Positions 1 through 6,188 of a stretch of 11,783 nucleotides of DNA are shown piece after piece. Positions within the stretch are counted from its first letter, which is position 1; the number at the start of each line of letters is the position of its first letter. The position numbers were made by a program, and so were the translations under genes. The notes under the pieces are model-generated. The model saw only the letters and a list, made by a program, of their open reading frames with translations. It ran no database searches and had not been told where the DNA came from. Origin of the DNA: Pseudomonadota bacterium (GTDB lineage Bacteria; Pseudomonadota; Alphaproteobacteria; ATCC43930; CGMCC-115725); NCBI GenBank assembly GCA_021790295.1, contig JAJYIC010000039.1:1-11783 (forward strand), given 5' to 3'.

Positions 1-358
1 AGGTCTTGAGGCTGAAATTCCAGATCTCTCCGGAAAGGCTGTTGATGATGCTGAAAAGGGCGATAAAGGCGACCAGTTGGCTCAAGATCGGGGCGTCTCG
101 CAGAGGGCGAAAGAGAACCCGTTCGAGAAGGACGCCGGCGAGGAAGGAAATCAGGACCGTGGAAAAAAAGGCGGCCCAATAGGGAATGCCCCACGCCATC
201 ATCTGCCAGCCGAGAAAGGTCGAAAAAGTCGCCATCTCGCCTTGCGCGAAATTGAGATGGTCGATCGCCTGGTAGATCATCACGATGGCGAGCGCCATCA
301 GAGCGTAGATCGCGCCATTCGCCAGCCCCGCCAGCACCTGTTGCAGCAAAAGTTGCAT
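1..358 (-). CDS. livH: Branched-chain amino acid-type ABC transporter permease LivH (first Liv system), cut by left window edge
   Basis: This is the N-terminal 119 residues of an inner-membrane permease of the HAAT/Liv ABC importer family. It would pair with a LivM permease and be driven by LivG1 and LivF1 encoded just upstream. I translated it by hand from the ATG at 358-356. It opens with a hydrophobic segment (about residues 8-30) and then has the LivH hallmark NFAQGE at residues 36-41. A second hydrophobic stretch (about 60-78) is followed by LLERVLFRPLR (77-87), also typical of LivH. An AGGAG ribosome binding site overlaps the TAG stop of livF1 and lies 7 nt before the ATG, so the two genes are probably translationally coupled. 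The reading frame stays open to base 1, and the rest lies outside the window. Family assignment is firm; the transported substrate is unknown. Confidence 0.93.
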   Translation of the reverse strand, partial: MQLLLQQVLAGLANGAIYALMALAIVMIYQAIDHLNFAQGEMATFSTFLGWQMMAWGIPYWAAFFSTVLISFLAGVLLERVLFRPLRDAPILSQLVAFIALFSIINSLSGEIWNFSLKT

Positions 359-368
359 TCGCGCTCTC

Positions 369-1076
369 CTAATAGCCGAGATAGGAGCGGCGCACCGTCT
401 CGTCGGCGGCGATCGTACGGGCGCGACCCGAAAGCACGACGCGGCCGGTTTCGAGAACGCAGGCGCTCTCGGCGAGCTGAAGCGCGAGATCCGCATTCTG
501 CTCGACAACGAGAAGCGCGACGCCGAGTTCGCGGTTGAGCTCTTTGAGGCGCGCGAACAAATCCTCGACAATCCGGGGCGCGAGGCCAAAAGAGGGTTCG
601 TCGAGAAGCATCAGGCGCGGCTCCAGCATCAGCGCCCTGCCGATCGCCAGCATCTGCTGCTCGCCTCCCGAAAGGGTTCCGGCCTTCTGGCGGCGGCGGC
701 TGTAAAGCTGCGGAAACTGCGCGTAAACCTGGTCGAGGTCGCGCGCGACCCGGGTGCGATCCCGGCGCGTGATCGCGCCGAGATGCAAATTCTCTTCGAC
801 GCTAAAGCGCAGGAAGGTGCCGCGCCCTTCGGGTACATGGGCGACGCCGAGCCGGGCGACCTCTTCTGAAGGCCGTCCGAGCAGAGACTTGCCCTCGTAG
901 GTAAGCGAGCCTTGCGCCCGCACCATCCCCGAGATCGCTCTCAAGGTCGTCGTCTTGCCGGCGCCGTTGGCGCCGAGAAGGGCGAGGATGCCGCCTTCGC
1001 CAAGGGAGAAATCGAGCCCGTGGAGGGCTTCGCTTTCCCCGTAATAGGCTTTGAGAGCGCGCGCTTCGAGCATCAT
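369..1076 (-). CDS. livF: Branched-chain amino acid-type ABC transporter ATP-binding protein LivF (first Liv system)
   Basis: This is a 235-residue cytoplasmic ATPase, the normal length for LivF. It should form the nucleotide-binding dimer with LivG1 and power uptake through the LivH/LivM permeases. Visible motifs are Walker A GANGAGKT (35-42), the LivF-type segment VPEGRGTF (81-88), the ABC signature LSGGEQQM (135-142), Walker B LMLLDEPS (155-162) and LLVVEQN (188-194). In LivF proteins Gln commonly replaces the switch His, as here. The start ATG overlaps the TGA stop of livG1 in an ATGA, which indicates translational coupling and a single transcript; no strong separate ribosome binding site is seen. 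It is clearly different in sequence from the second LivF at 3989-4783 and lacks that protein's basic C-terminal tail, so the two systems are paralogues and not a recent duplication. Confidence 0.95.
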   Translation of the reverse strand: MMLEARALKAYYGESEALHGLDFSLGEGGILALLGANGAGKTTTLRAISGMVRAQGSLTYEGKSLLGRPSEEVARLGVAHVPEGRGTFLRFSVEENLHLGAITRRDRTRVARDLDQVYAQFPQLYSRRRQKAGTLSGGEQQMLAIGRALMLEPRLMLLDEPSFGLAPRIVEDLFARLKELNRELGVALLVVEQNADLALQLAESACVLETGRVVLSGRARTIAADETVRRSYLGY

Positions 1077-1924
1077 CGGCGGCCCGACGCGCGCTTCACT
1101 TCATCCCCTTTGCGCCCTCCGAGATAGGCGCGAATGACGGAGTCGTTTTGCTGGATCTCGGCGGGCGTTCCCTCGGCAATCTTGCGCCCGAAATCGAGAG
1201 CGACGACCTTGTCGGAGACCGACATGACGAGGTTCATGTGGTGTTCGACGAGAAGCACGCTCAATTGCCGCTCTTCGCGGATGCGCCGGATGAGCGCGCC
1301 GAGGGCGGCAACTTCCTCATGGTTGAGCCCTCCCGCAGGCTCGTCGAGAAGGAGGAGTTTCGGGCGCGCCGAAAGCGCCCGCGCGAGTTCGACCCGCTTT
1401 TTCGTGCCGAAAGGCAAGCCCGAAGGTTTCTTCTCCGCAACCTCCTTGAGCTCGAAGAGATCGAGAAGCTCGAAAGCCGCCTCTTCGAGCGCTCTTTCCT
1501 GCCGCCGCACCGAGGGAAGGCGCAAGCCGTCGCTCAAAAAATTGCTGCGGCTTCGCGAATGTGCGCCGATCAGGATGTTGGCAAAAACCGTCTGGTTCTC
1601 GAAGAGCGCGAGGTTCTGAAAGCTGCGGGCGATGCCGATCTCGGCGATCCGATGCGCGGGGCGAGAGAGAAGCGAGCGGCCCTCGTAAAGGATGTCGCCG
1701 CGATCGGGCCTGTAAATGCGGCTGAGGCAATTGAAAAGGGTGGTCTTGCCGGCGCCGTTCGGGCCGATCAGTCCGAGAATGGAGCCCTCTTCGAGAGCAA
1801 AGGAAACGCCGTCGAGGGCGAGAATGCCGCCAAAGCCGAGCGCAACCTCGCGAACCTCCAGCAGAGGCGGGCCGGCGCCCAGGGGTGGCCGCGGCCTTTG
1901 CGGCGCCTTAGCGCTCTCGCTCAC
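1073..1924 (-). CDS. livG: Branched-chain amino acid-type ABC transporter ATP-binding protein LivG (first Liv system)
   Basis: This is the LivG-type cytoplasmic ATPase of the first Liv importer, 283 residues from the chosen start. Motifs are Walker A GPNGAGKT (54-61), the LivG segment IARSFQNLALF (98-108), a LivG-style signature LPFGTKKRVELARAL (170-184) in place of LSGGQ, Walker B KLLLLDEPAGGL (189-200), and LLVEHHMNLVM with the switch His at 228. LivG usually has EHDM here, so EHHM is a small deviation. I chose the GTG at 1924 because an AGGAAAGG ribosome binding site lies 6 nt upstream. An in-frame TTG at 1963 would add 13 residues but has no ribosome binding site, and an in-frame stop lies just beyond it at 1999-1997. 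A proline-rich leader (about residues 8-19) precedes the ABC domain. It is the first gene of the operon and is divergent from the hydro-lyase genes. The 3' end overlaps livF1 by 4 bases. Confidence 0.93.
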   Translation of the reverse strand: MSESAKAPQRPRPPLGAGPPLLEVREVALGFGGILALDGVSFALEEGSILGLIGPNGAGKTTLFNCLSRIYRPDRGDILYEGRSLLSRPAHRIAEIGIARSFQNLALFENQTVFANILIGAHSRSRSNFLSDGLRLPSVRRQERALEEAAFELLDLFELKEVAEKKPSGLPFGTKKRVELARALSARPKLLLLDEPAGGLNHEEVAALGALIRRIREERQLSVLLVEHHMNLVMSVSDKVVALDFGRKIAEGTPAEIQQNDSVIRAYLGGRKGDEVKRASGRR

Positions 1925-1930
1925 GGGCGC

Positions 1931-1938
1931 CCTTTCCT
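1931..1938 (-). promoter_or_regulatory. Ribosome binding site that decides the livG1 start
   Basis: AGGAAAGG on the minus strand ends 6 nt before a GTG codon at 1924. It favours GTG 1924 over the longer in-frame TTG start at 1963, which has only pyrimidine-rich sequence before it. Confidence 0.6.
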
Positions 1939-2151
1939 CGACGGGGCGGCGGAAAGGCGGCAAGAGAACAAAAGCGCGAGCCCGAGGCCCCGGCGCTCAC
2001 CCGCCTCTCTCAGCGTTTTCTCCTTTCGAGGATCACGGTGCGAACCTCTTTCTTTTTCTTGCGACCCTGCCGATCCCGGCCAGCAAAGTCAAGCGGCGAG
2101 GGAAAGGCCGGCGCCCTTCCCGTGAGAGCGGGCTTCAGCTTCCTCTCGCCG

Positions 2152-2181
2152 TTGCCTTCCTCGCTCGATCCGGCCTAGATT
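2152..2181 (+). promoter_or_regulatory. Possible sigma70-type promoter for the LeuCD-like operon
   Basis: TTGCCT (2152-2157) and TAGATT (2176-2181) are separated by 18 nt and each match 4 of 6 consensus bases. Transcription would start near 2188, about 30 nt before the ATG at 2218. This is pattern matching only. The fit is moderate, and in a GC-rich genome such boxes can arise by chance. Confidence 0.35.
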
Positions 2182-2190
2182 TTCGCCAAA

Positions 2191-2202
2191 ACCCGATCGG
2201 GT
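2191..2202. promoter_or_regulatory. Perfect 12-bp palindrome, candidate operator
   Basis: ACCCGATCGGGT reads identically on both strands. It lies just downstream of the predicted transcription start and 1 nt upstream of the ribosome binding site of the large-subunit gene, where a bound repressor could block transcription. The symmetry does not extend into the flanking bases. No regulator gene is present in the window to pair with it, so its role as an operator is an inference. Confidence 0.35.
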
Positions 2203-2210
2203 AAGAGGAG
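2203..2210 (+). promoter_or_regulatory. Strong ribosome binding site of the LeuC-like gene
   Basis: AAGAGGAG ends 7 nt before the ATG at 2218. This fixes the first of three closely spaced in-frame ATG codons (2218, 2224, 2230) as the likely start. Confidence 0.65.
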
Positions 2211-2217
2211 AGCGCCT

Positions 2218-3471
2218 ATGGGAATGACCATGACGGAAAAGATCCTCGCCCGCGCCGGCGGGAAAAAGCGGGTCTCGCCCGGCGAGATCGCCGTGGTCGA
2301 GGTGGAAACGGCCGTCCTCATCGACCTTTCCTTTCTGCCGGAAGGATGGCGCGAGGTTTTGAAGGTTTATGACCCGGAAAAGGTGGTGATCGTCTTCGAT
2401 CACCTGGTTCCGGCCGCGAGCGTCCAGGCTGCGAGCTGCCACAAGACGGGCCGCGAATTCGCCCGCAAGTTCGGCATTTCCCGCCTTCACGATGTCGGCC
2501 TCGACCAGGGGATCAGCCATGCGGTCGTCGCCGAACGGGGTTACGCTTTGCCCGGGACCGTTCTCGTCAACAGCGACTCCCATACCTGCGCGGCGGGCGC
2601 CTTCAATTGCGCGGCGCGCGGCGTCGGCGCGCCCGATCTCTTATGGGCGATCACGACCGGAACCGCCTGGTTCCGGGTCGGCGAGACCATCCGTTACGAC
2701 TTTACGGGAAGCTTCTCCCCGGGCGTCACCGCCAAGGATCTTTTTCTCGCCATCGCCGGCACCTATGGCGCCCATGTCAACCAGAACATCGAATATGGAG
2801 GGCCGGGCCTCAAGGCGCTTTCGATCGATGCGCGGCGCACTCTCGCGACGATGGGCGCCGAGTTTTCCGCCGAATTTACGATCTTCGAAGCCGACGAAAT
2901 CCTCATAGAATACGTTCGCGCCCGCAACGAGAAGCCTTTCGAGCCCGTCTCGCCCGACCTCGACGCCTCGTACAAAGAGCGTCGCGCGATCGATCTCGGC
3001 GCGATCCTGCCTCTCGTCGCTTTGCCCGACGCCGTCGTCAACCAATCGGTTCCGGTCTCTGCGGTCGCCGGAACGAGGATCGACCAGGCCTTTATCGGCT
3101 CTTGCGCGAACGGCACGCTCGAAGACCTCGAAATCGCCGCGCGCGTCGTCAAAGGGAAAAAGGTGGCCCGCGGCACGCGCTTTATCGTCACGCCTTCGAC
3201 CCAGGCGATCTACCGCGCGGCCCTCAAGGCGGGGCATGTGGAAACCCTTCTCGAAGCGGGCGCGCTCGTCACGCCCGCGACCTGCGGGGCCTGCGTCGGC
3301 GGGCATATGGGCGTCCTCGGGCCGGGCGAAGTGTGCATCACCGCCAGCACCCGCAATTTCAAAGGGCGCATGGGCGATCCATCGGCGAAAATCTTTATGG
3401 CCTCGCCGGCGACGGTCGCGGCTTCGGCGATCGCCGGCAAGATCGCCGCAGCCGAGGAGGTCTTCGCATGA
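2218..3471 (+). CDS. Aconitase-superfamily hydro-lyase, large subunit (LeuC/DmdA-like)
   Basis: This 417-residue protein is the [4Fe-4S] catalytic large subunit of a two-subunit dehydratase of the 3-isopropylmalate dehydratase/homoaconitase/dimethylmalate dehydratase type, and its length fits the short 'archaeal-type' LeuC group. By comparison with aconitase, visible catalytic elements are Asp61-His62 (FDHLVP), His101 (GISH), SDSHT (119-123), cluster ligands Cys296 (GSCANG), Cys356 and Cys359 (CGAC), and Arg379/Arg384 in STRNFKGRMG (377-386). The C-terminal IFMASPATVAASAIAG is typical of the family. The cluster motif reads GSCANGTLEDL where LeuC and homoaconitase usually read GSCTNGR, and the N-terminal segment VETAVLIDLS lacks the usual THD-like motif, so this looks like a divergent subfamily. 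It overlaps the small-subunit gene by 4 bases (ATGA). Membership in the superfamily is certain. The substrate is not; leucine biosynthesis is possible, but the transporter and acyl-CoA ligase context suggests a catabolic acid. Confidence 0.92.
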   Translation: MGMTMTEKILARAGGKKRVSPGEIAVVEVETAVLIDLSFLPEGWREVLKVYDPEKVVIVFDHLVPAASVQAASCHKTGREFARKFGISRLHDVGLDQGISHAVVAERGYALPGTVLVNSDSHTCAAGAFNCAARGVGAPDLLWAITTGTAWFRVGETIRYDFTGSFSPGVTAKDLFLAIAGTYGAHVNQNIEYGGPGLKALSIDARRTLATMGAEFSAEFTIFEADEILIEYVRARNEKPFEPVSPDLDASYKERRAIDLGAILPLVALPDAVVNQSVPVSAVAGTRIDQAFIGSCANGTLEDLEIAARVVKGKKVARGTRFIVTPSTQAIYRAALKAGHVETLLEAGALVTPATCGACVGGHMGVLGPGEVCITASTRNFKGRMGDPSAKIFMASPATVAASAIAGKIAAAEEVFA

Positions 3472-3965
3472 TCGCTGCGCGCGTGTGGAAATTCGGCGAC
3501 AACATCAATACCGACCTCATCCTCCCCGGGCCTTATCTTTACAGGAGCCCGGAAGAGCAGGCGCGCGCGGTCTTCGAGGCCAACCGCCCCGGCTGGGTCG
3601 ACCAGGTGAAGAAGGGCGACGCGATCGTCGCCGGTTTCAATTTCGGCATGGGTTCGAGCCGCCCTGCGGCGCGCTCCCTCAAAAACTGCGGCGTCGGTTT
3701 TCTTGTCGCCGAGACGATCAACGGGCTCTTTTTCAGGAACAGCGTCAATTTCGGACTTCTCGCACTCGAATGCCCGGGCGTCGCGGCGGCGTTCGAAGAG
3801 GGCGACAAAGCCCTGTTGTCGCTTTCCGAATGGACGCTCAAGAACCCGCGCAACGGTCTCGTTCTTGCGGTCTCTCCCGTGGCGGCGGAGCTTTTGGCGA
3901 TCATGCAAGGCGGCGGCATCTACCCTTTGATGGAAGAAAAAGGGCTGATCGCGCCTCGCTCCTGA
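3468..3965 (+). CDS. Aconitase-superfamily hydro-lyase, small subunit (LeuD/DmdB-like)
   Basis: This 165-residue swivel-domain subunit completes the dehydratase with the preceding gene. It starts with the family pattern FGDNINTDLILPGPYL (9-24), where canonical LeuD has D-x-IN/DTD-x-IIPA-RYL. Next comes GFNFGMGSSRPAARSL (56-71), carrying the phosphate/carboxylate-binding Ser-Ser-Arg, and then ETINGLFFRNSVNFGL (82-97). Three points separate it from standard LeuD: the specificity loop reads YLYR (23-26) instead of YLRT, GSSR is followed by PAA instead of EHA or EQA, and Met61 replaces the usual Cys in GCGSSR. Its start ATG overlaps the stop of the large-subunit gene (ATGA at 3468-3471), so the subunits are translationally coupled and probably made 1:1. 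GAGGAGG 8 nt before the ATG is a strong ribosome binding site. The reaction is expected to be reversible dehydration/hydration of a 2-hydroxy or 3-hydroxy di- or tricarboxylate; the exact substrate is unknown. Confidence 0.9.
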   Translation: MIAARVWKFGDNINTDLILPGPYLYRSPEEQARAVFEANRPGWVDQVKKGDAIVAGFNFGMGSSRPAARSLKNCGVGFLVAETINGLFFRNSVNFGLLALECPGVAAAFEEGDKALLSLSEWTLKNPRNGLVLAVSPVAAELLAIMQGGGIYPLMEEKGLIAPRS

Positions 3966-3968
3966 AAG

Positions 3969-3988
3969 AGGCCGCCCCTCGAGGGCCT
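3969..3988. terminator. Weak candidate bidirectional terminator at convergent gene ends
   Basis: AGGCC (3969-3973) and GGCCT (3984-3988) can pair around a 10-nt loop, and CCCTCGAGGG (3976-3985) is an alternative palindrome in the same spot. This is the only DNA between the stop codons of the small-subunit gene and livF2. There is no T-tract on either side, so an intrinsic terminator is doubtful. It is recorded because convergent operons need termination here. Confidence 0.2.
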
Positions 3989-4783
3989 TCAGGACAGCCA
4001 GCGTTTGCGCCTTTTGTAGTGCTTCAGATCGCGGTAGGACTTGCGCGCGCCCGCCTCGTTGAGGCCGAGGTAGAATTCCTTGATGTCGGAATTCTGGCGC
4101 AAAGCCGAGGCGGGACCGTCGAGGACGATGCGCCCGCTTTCCATGACATAACCGTAGTCGGCGATATCGAGAGCGAGCGCGGCGTTCTGCTCGACAAGAA
4201 GCATCGTCAGGCCGCGCTCGTCGCGCAAGCGCTGCAGGATGCGAAAGATCTCTTCGACGAGGAGCGGCGCAAGCCCCAAAGAAGGCTCGTCGAGAAGCAT
4301 CACCTTGGGCGCCGCCATCAGCGCCCGGCCGATCACGAGCATCTGCTGTTCGCCGCCCGAAAGATAGCCGGCCGGTTGGCGCCGGCGTTCCCGGAGCGCC
4401 GGAAAGGTCTCGTAAACCCGTTCGAGATCCTCGCGTATGCCACCGCGGTCGCGCCGGGTATGAGCGCCGGCTTGAAGGTTTTCCTCGGCGGTCAGGTTTT
4501 CGAAGACGCGCCGGCCTTCGAAAACCTGGCAGACGCCGCGGCGGACGATCTCGTGCGGCAAAAGGCGGTCGAGCCTTTCTCCGTCGAGTTCGACCCTGCC
4601 CTTTGTCACCTCTCCCCGTTCGGCCTGAAGGAGGCCCGAAATCGCTTTCAAGGTGGTCGTCTTGCCGGCGCCGTTGGCCCCCAAAAGGGTCGTGATCCGC
4701 CCCTCTTCGGCGGCGAGAGAGACGCCCCTCAAGACGAGGATGACGCCGTCGTAGACGACCTCGATATTGTTGAGAGAAAGCAC
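3989..4783 (-). CDS. livF: Branched-chain amino acid-type ABC transporter ATP-binding protein LivF (second Liv system)
   Basis: This is a 264-residue LivF-type ATPase and the last gene of the second Liv operon. It should pair with LivG2 to energise LivH2/LivM2. Motifs are Walker A GANGAGKT (35-42), VFEGRRVFENLTAEENL (87-103), the signature LSGGEQQM (141-148), Walker B VMLLDEPSLGL (161-171) and LLVEQN (195-200). It is about 30 residues longer than LivF1, mainly because of a basic C-terminal tail (about 240-264: RKSYRDLKHYKRRKRWLS) seen in LivF proteins linked to AMP-binding proteins. The start is a GTG at 4783; GAGG lies 11 nt upstream, a rather long spacing. The 114-bp gap before it contains a strong hairpin, and livK2 precedes that gap. 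Assignment is firm; substrate unknown. Confidence 0.94.
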   Translation of the reverse strand: MLSLNNIEVVYDGVILVLRGVSLAAEEGRITTLLGANGAGKTTTLKAISGLLQAERGEVTKGRVELDGERLDRLLPHEIVRRGVCQVFEGRRVFENLTAEENLQAGAHTRRDRGGIREDLERVYETFPALRERRRQPAGYLSGGEQQMLVIGRALMAAPKVMLLDEPSLGLAPLLVEEIFRILQRLRDERGLTMLLVEQNAALALDIADYGYVMESGRIVLDGPASALRQNSDIKEFYLGLNEAGARKSYRDLKHYKRRKRWLS

Positions 4784-4835
4784 GGGATCGGCCGCCTCGT
4801 TGCGAGAGCCAAGGGATTAGGGCGCTTGCCGCCCG

Positions 4836-4861
4836 CGGGAGGCGCCCCGCGGCGCCTCCCG
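4836..4861. repeat. 11-bp-stem GC hairpin between livK2 and livF2
   Basis: CGGGAGGCGCC (4836-4846) and GGCGCCTCCCG (4851-4861) are perfect inverted repeats around a CCGC loop. A smaller hairpin, GGACG-TTG-CGTCC (4861-4873), abuts it on the livK2 side, and GGGCG/CGCCC (4820-4834) adds a third on the livF2 side. In the direction of transcription (minus) the main stem begins 36 nt after the livK2 stop and is not followed by a U-tract. It is therefore more likely an mRNA-stabilising or attenuating stem than a full terminator. This would fit the common need for more binding protein than ATPase, which is an inference. Confidence 0.7.
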
Positions 4862-4897
4862 GACGTTGCGTCCCTTTATTACGTCGATCTCAGTTCG

Positions 4898-6160
4898 TCA
4901 TTTTGCCGCCATCTCCTGCGCGGTGCGTTCGGCTTTGGCGACAACCACTTTGCGGTAAGCGCGGAACCACGGGGTCAGCTTTTTCAAGCCTTTCCCTTCG
5001 ACGCGGAAGATCTGCACCCAGCCGCCGCCTTCATGATCGCTCGCCGTGATCGTCAAAGGCGGGACGATGCCGCCGAGCGCGAAATGGCGGATCATCTCGA
5101 AGCCCTTTCTGACGTCGACGCTGGTCGGCTTTTGGCCATGGGTCAGTTTCAGGGCATTCCGGATCGCCGCGACAAAGGTTGCGGCCTGAAGGATGCCGCG
5201 GTTGTAATAAACCGTGTTCTTCATCGCCGCCGGAGGGGCCTTGCCCTCTTTTTTGTACATGGCCTTGATCTCTCTGATCACCGGATAGTTCTCGCCGGCT
5301 CCGGCAAACTGCATCGTGTTGTAGCCTTGCGCCGCGCCCCAGCCTCCGGCCGCCTTGATGTCCGGTTCCCCTGACGCCCACACGAGGCCGACCACATGGG
5401 TCAAAGGATAGCCGTTCTCTTTGAGGCCTTTGATCACCAGAGAGGGGGATTTACCAAAGGTATGGCTGATCACGAAGTCCGGGTGATAGCTCTGGGTGAT
5501 GGCCAGAACCTGCGCGCTGACATCGACACCCGGAGGCGGTACGGCGAAATCCCGCAATTGAAACCCTTCGCGTCTTTTGAGCGCGTTCAAGATCGGCAAA
5601 GGCTCGCGGCCGGCCGGGTTGTCGAAATAAATATAGGCGATCTTCTTTCCTTTGAGGCTGCCGCCCAACTGGTCTTTGGCGAATTTGACCGCCGCAGCCG
5701 CTTGCGACCAGTACGTCGCCGCAATCGGGAAAAGATAGGGATAATACTTGCCGTCCGAAGAGGCGGCGATGCCGAAACCGGGGGAAGTTCCCGGGATGTG
5801 GTCCACTTCGAGCTTCGCGTTGAGCGCCTCGGTCTGCGGCGTACCGTAGATCATGATGCCGACGGCGCCTTGCTCCTTGGCGCGCTCGTATTCCTCGACC
5901 GCAGGCGGCACCTTGTATTCGGTGTCGATCTCATCGGCCCGGATCTTCCAGCCGTCGACCCCGCCTTTCGAGTTGACGAGGGCGATGTAGTCGTGGATCC
6001 CCGGGCAGAGAGAGGTACCGACGATCTCCGTCGGGCCGGTGCGGTCGCACTGCATGCCGAGAAGGATCGTCTTTTGCGCCGCCTGCGCCAATCCGGCGCA
6101 AGCGAGGCTGGCGACGATCCCTGCGGATGCCGCAAAAACCAGTCTCGATGTCGGGCTCAT
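4898..6160 (-). CDS. livK: ABC transporter periplasmic substrate-binding protein, LivK-like (second Liv system)
   Basis: This is a 420-residue secreted substrate-binding protein of the type I periplasmic fold (Peripla_BP_6 group) that captures the transported compound and delivers it to LivH2/LivM2. The N-terminus is a signal peptide: Arg6, a hydrophobic core (about 7-24) and a probable signal peptidase I site after AQA (25-27). Cys21 lacks a proper lipobox, so a lipoprotein is unlikely. The mature protein starts with TILLGMQCDRTGPT (31-44). It has VDHIPGTSPGFG (119-130), IYFDNPAGREPLPIL (177-191), VYYNRG (317-322) and DHEGGGW (375-381), features I recognise from binding proteins encoded beside AMP-binding enzymes. 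I chose the ATG at 6160 because GGGAGG lies 7 nt upstream. An ATG 15 bases earlier (6175) is also in frame and has a weaker GAGG. It lies 28 bp after livM2. Ligand class is unproven and may be a carboxylic acid instead of an amino acid. Confidence 0.93.
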   Translation of the reverse strand: MSPTSRLVFAASAGIVASLACAGLAQAAQKTILLGMQCDRTGPTEIVGTSLCPGIHDYIALVNSKGGVDGWKIRADEIDTEYKVPPAVEEYERAKEQGAVGIMIYGTPQTEALNAKLEVDHIPGTSPGFGIAASSDGKYYPYLFPIAATYWSQAAAAVKFAKDQLGGSLKGKKIAYIYFDNPAGREPLPILNALKRREGFQLRDFAVPPPGVDVSAQVLAITQSYHPDFVISHTFGKSPSLVIKGLKENGYPLTHVVGLVWASGEPDIKAAGGWGAAQGYNTMQFAGAGENYPVIREIKAMYKKEGKAPPAAMKNTVYYNRGILQAATFVAAIRNALKLTHGQKPTSVDVRKGFEMIRHFALGGIVPPLTITASDHEGGGWVQIFRVEGKGLKKLTPWFRAYRKVVVAKAERTAQEMAAK

Positions 6161-6167
6161 GTCCTGT

Positions 6168-6173
6168 CCTCCC
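6168..6173 (-). promoter_or_regulatory. Ribosome binding site that decides the livK2 start
   Basis: GGGAGG on the minus strand ends 7 nt before the ATG at 6160. It lies immediately after the alternative upstream ATG (6175-6173, sharing base 6173), so it supports the shorter protein with a compact signal peptide. Confidence 0.55.
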
Positions 6174-6188
6174 ATGCTCTCGCCTCAA

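Larger units (their letters stand above)
1925..2217. promoter_or_regulatory. Divergent intergenic control region between livG1 and the hydro-lyase operon
   Basis: These 293 bases contain no convincing gene. They separate the minus-strand livG1-livF1-livH1 operon from the plus-strand LeuCD-like operon and must hold the promoters of both. On the minus strand, TTGACT (2092-2087) is a good -35 box, but 17 nt further on only CAGGGT is found, which is a poor -10, so that promoter is uncertain. A purine-rich stretch (minus strand, around 2062-2042) and a possible 8-codon GTG-initiated leader ORF (2036-2010) follow; the leader is weak and not called as a gene. The plus-strand elements are listed separately. 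Co-regulation of the two operons from this shared region is an inference from the layout. Confidence 0.6.

Noticed and set aside
1925..1963. Longer livG1 starting at TTG 1963
   Set aside because: There is no ribosome binding site before the TTG, while GTG 1924 has AGGAAAGG at good spacing. The added 13 residues are not part of the LivG family core.
2010..2036. Eight-codon GTG-initiated leader peptide upstream of livG1
   Set aside because: It is too short to tell from chance. It has no run of a regulatory amino acid codon and no clear alternative hairpins. It is mentioned only as part of the control region.
1148..2125. Plus-strand open frame of 325 codons opposite livG1 and the intergenic region
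   Set aside because: It is antisense to a well-supported LivG and lacks a ribosome binding site or any family signature.
369..4783. The two Liv sets as a recent tandem duplication
   Set aside because: LivF1 and LivF2, LivG1 and LivG2, and LivH1 and LivH2 differ throughout in sequence, length and gene order, so they are old paralogues, not a recent duplication. No flanking direct repeats were seen.
3236..5374. Long plus-strand open frame of over 700 codons spanning the small-subunit gene, livF2 and part of livK2
   Set aside because: It overlaps three genes with clear family motifs. Its translation is Arg/Pro/Ala-rich with no recognisable domain. Such antisense open frames are expected in GC-rich DNA.
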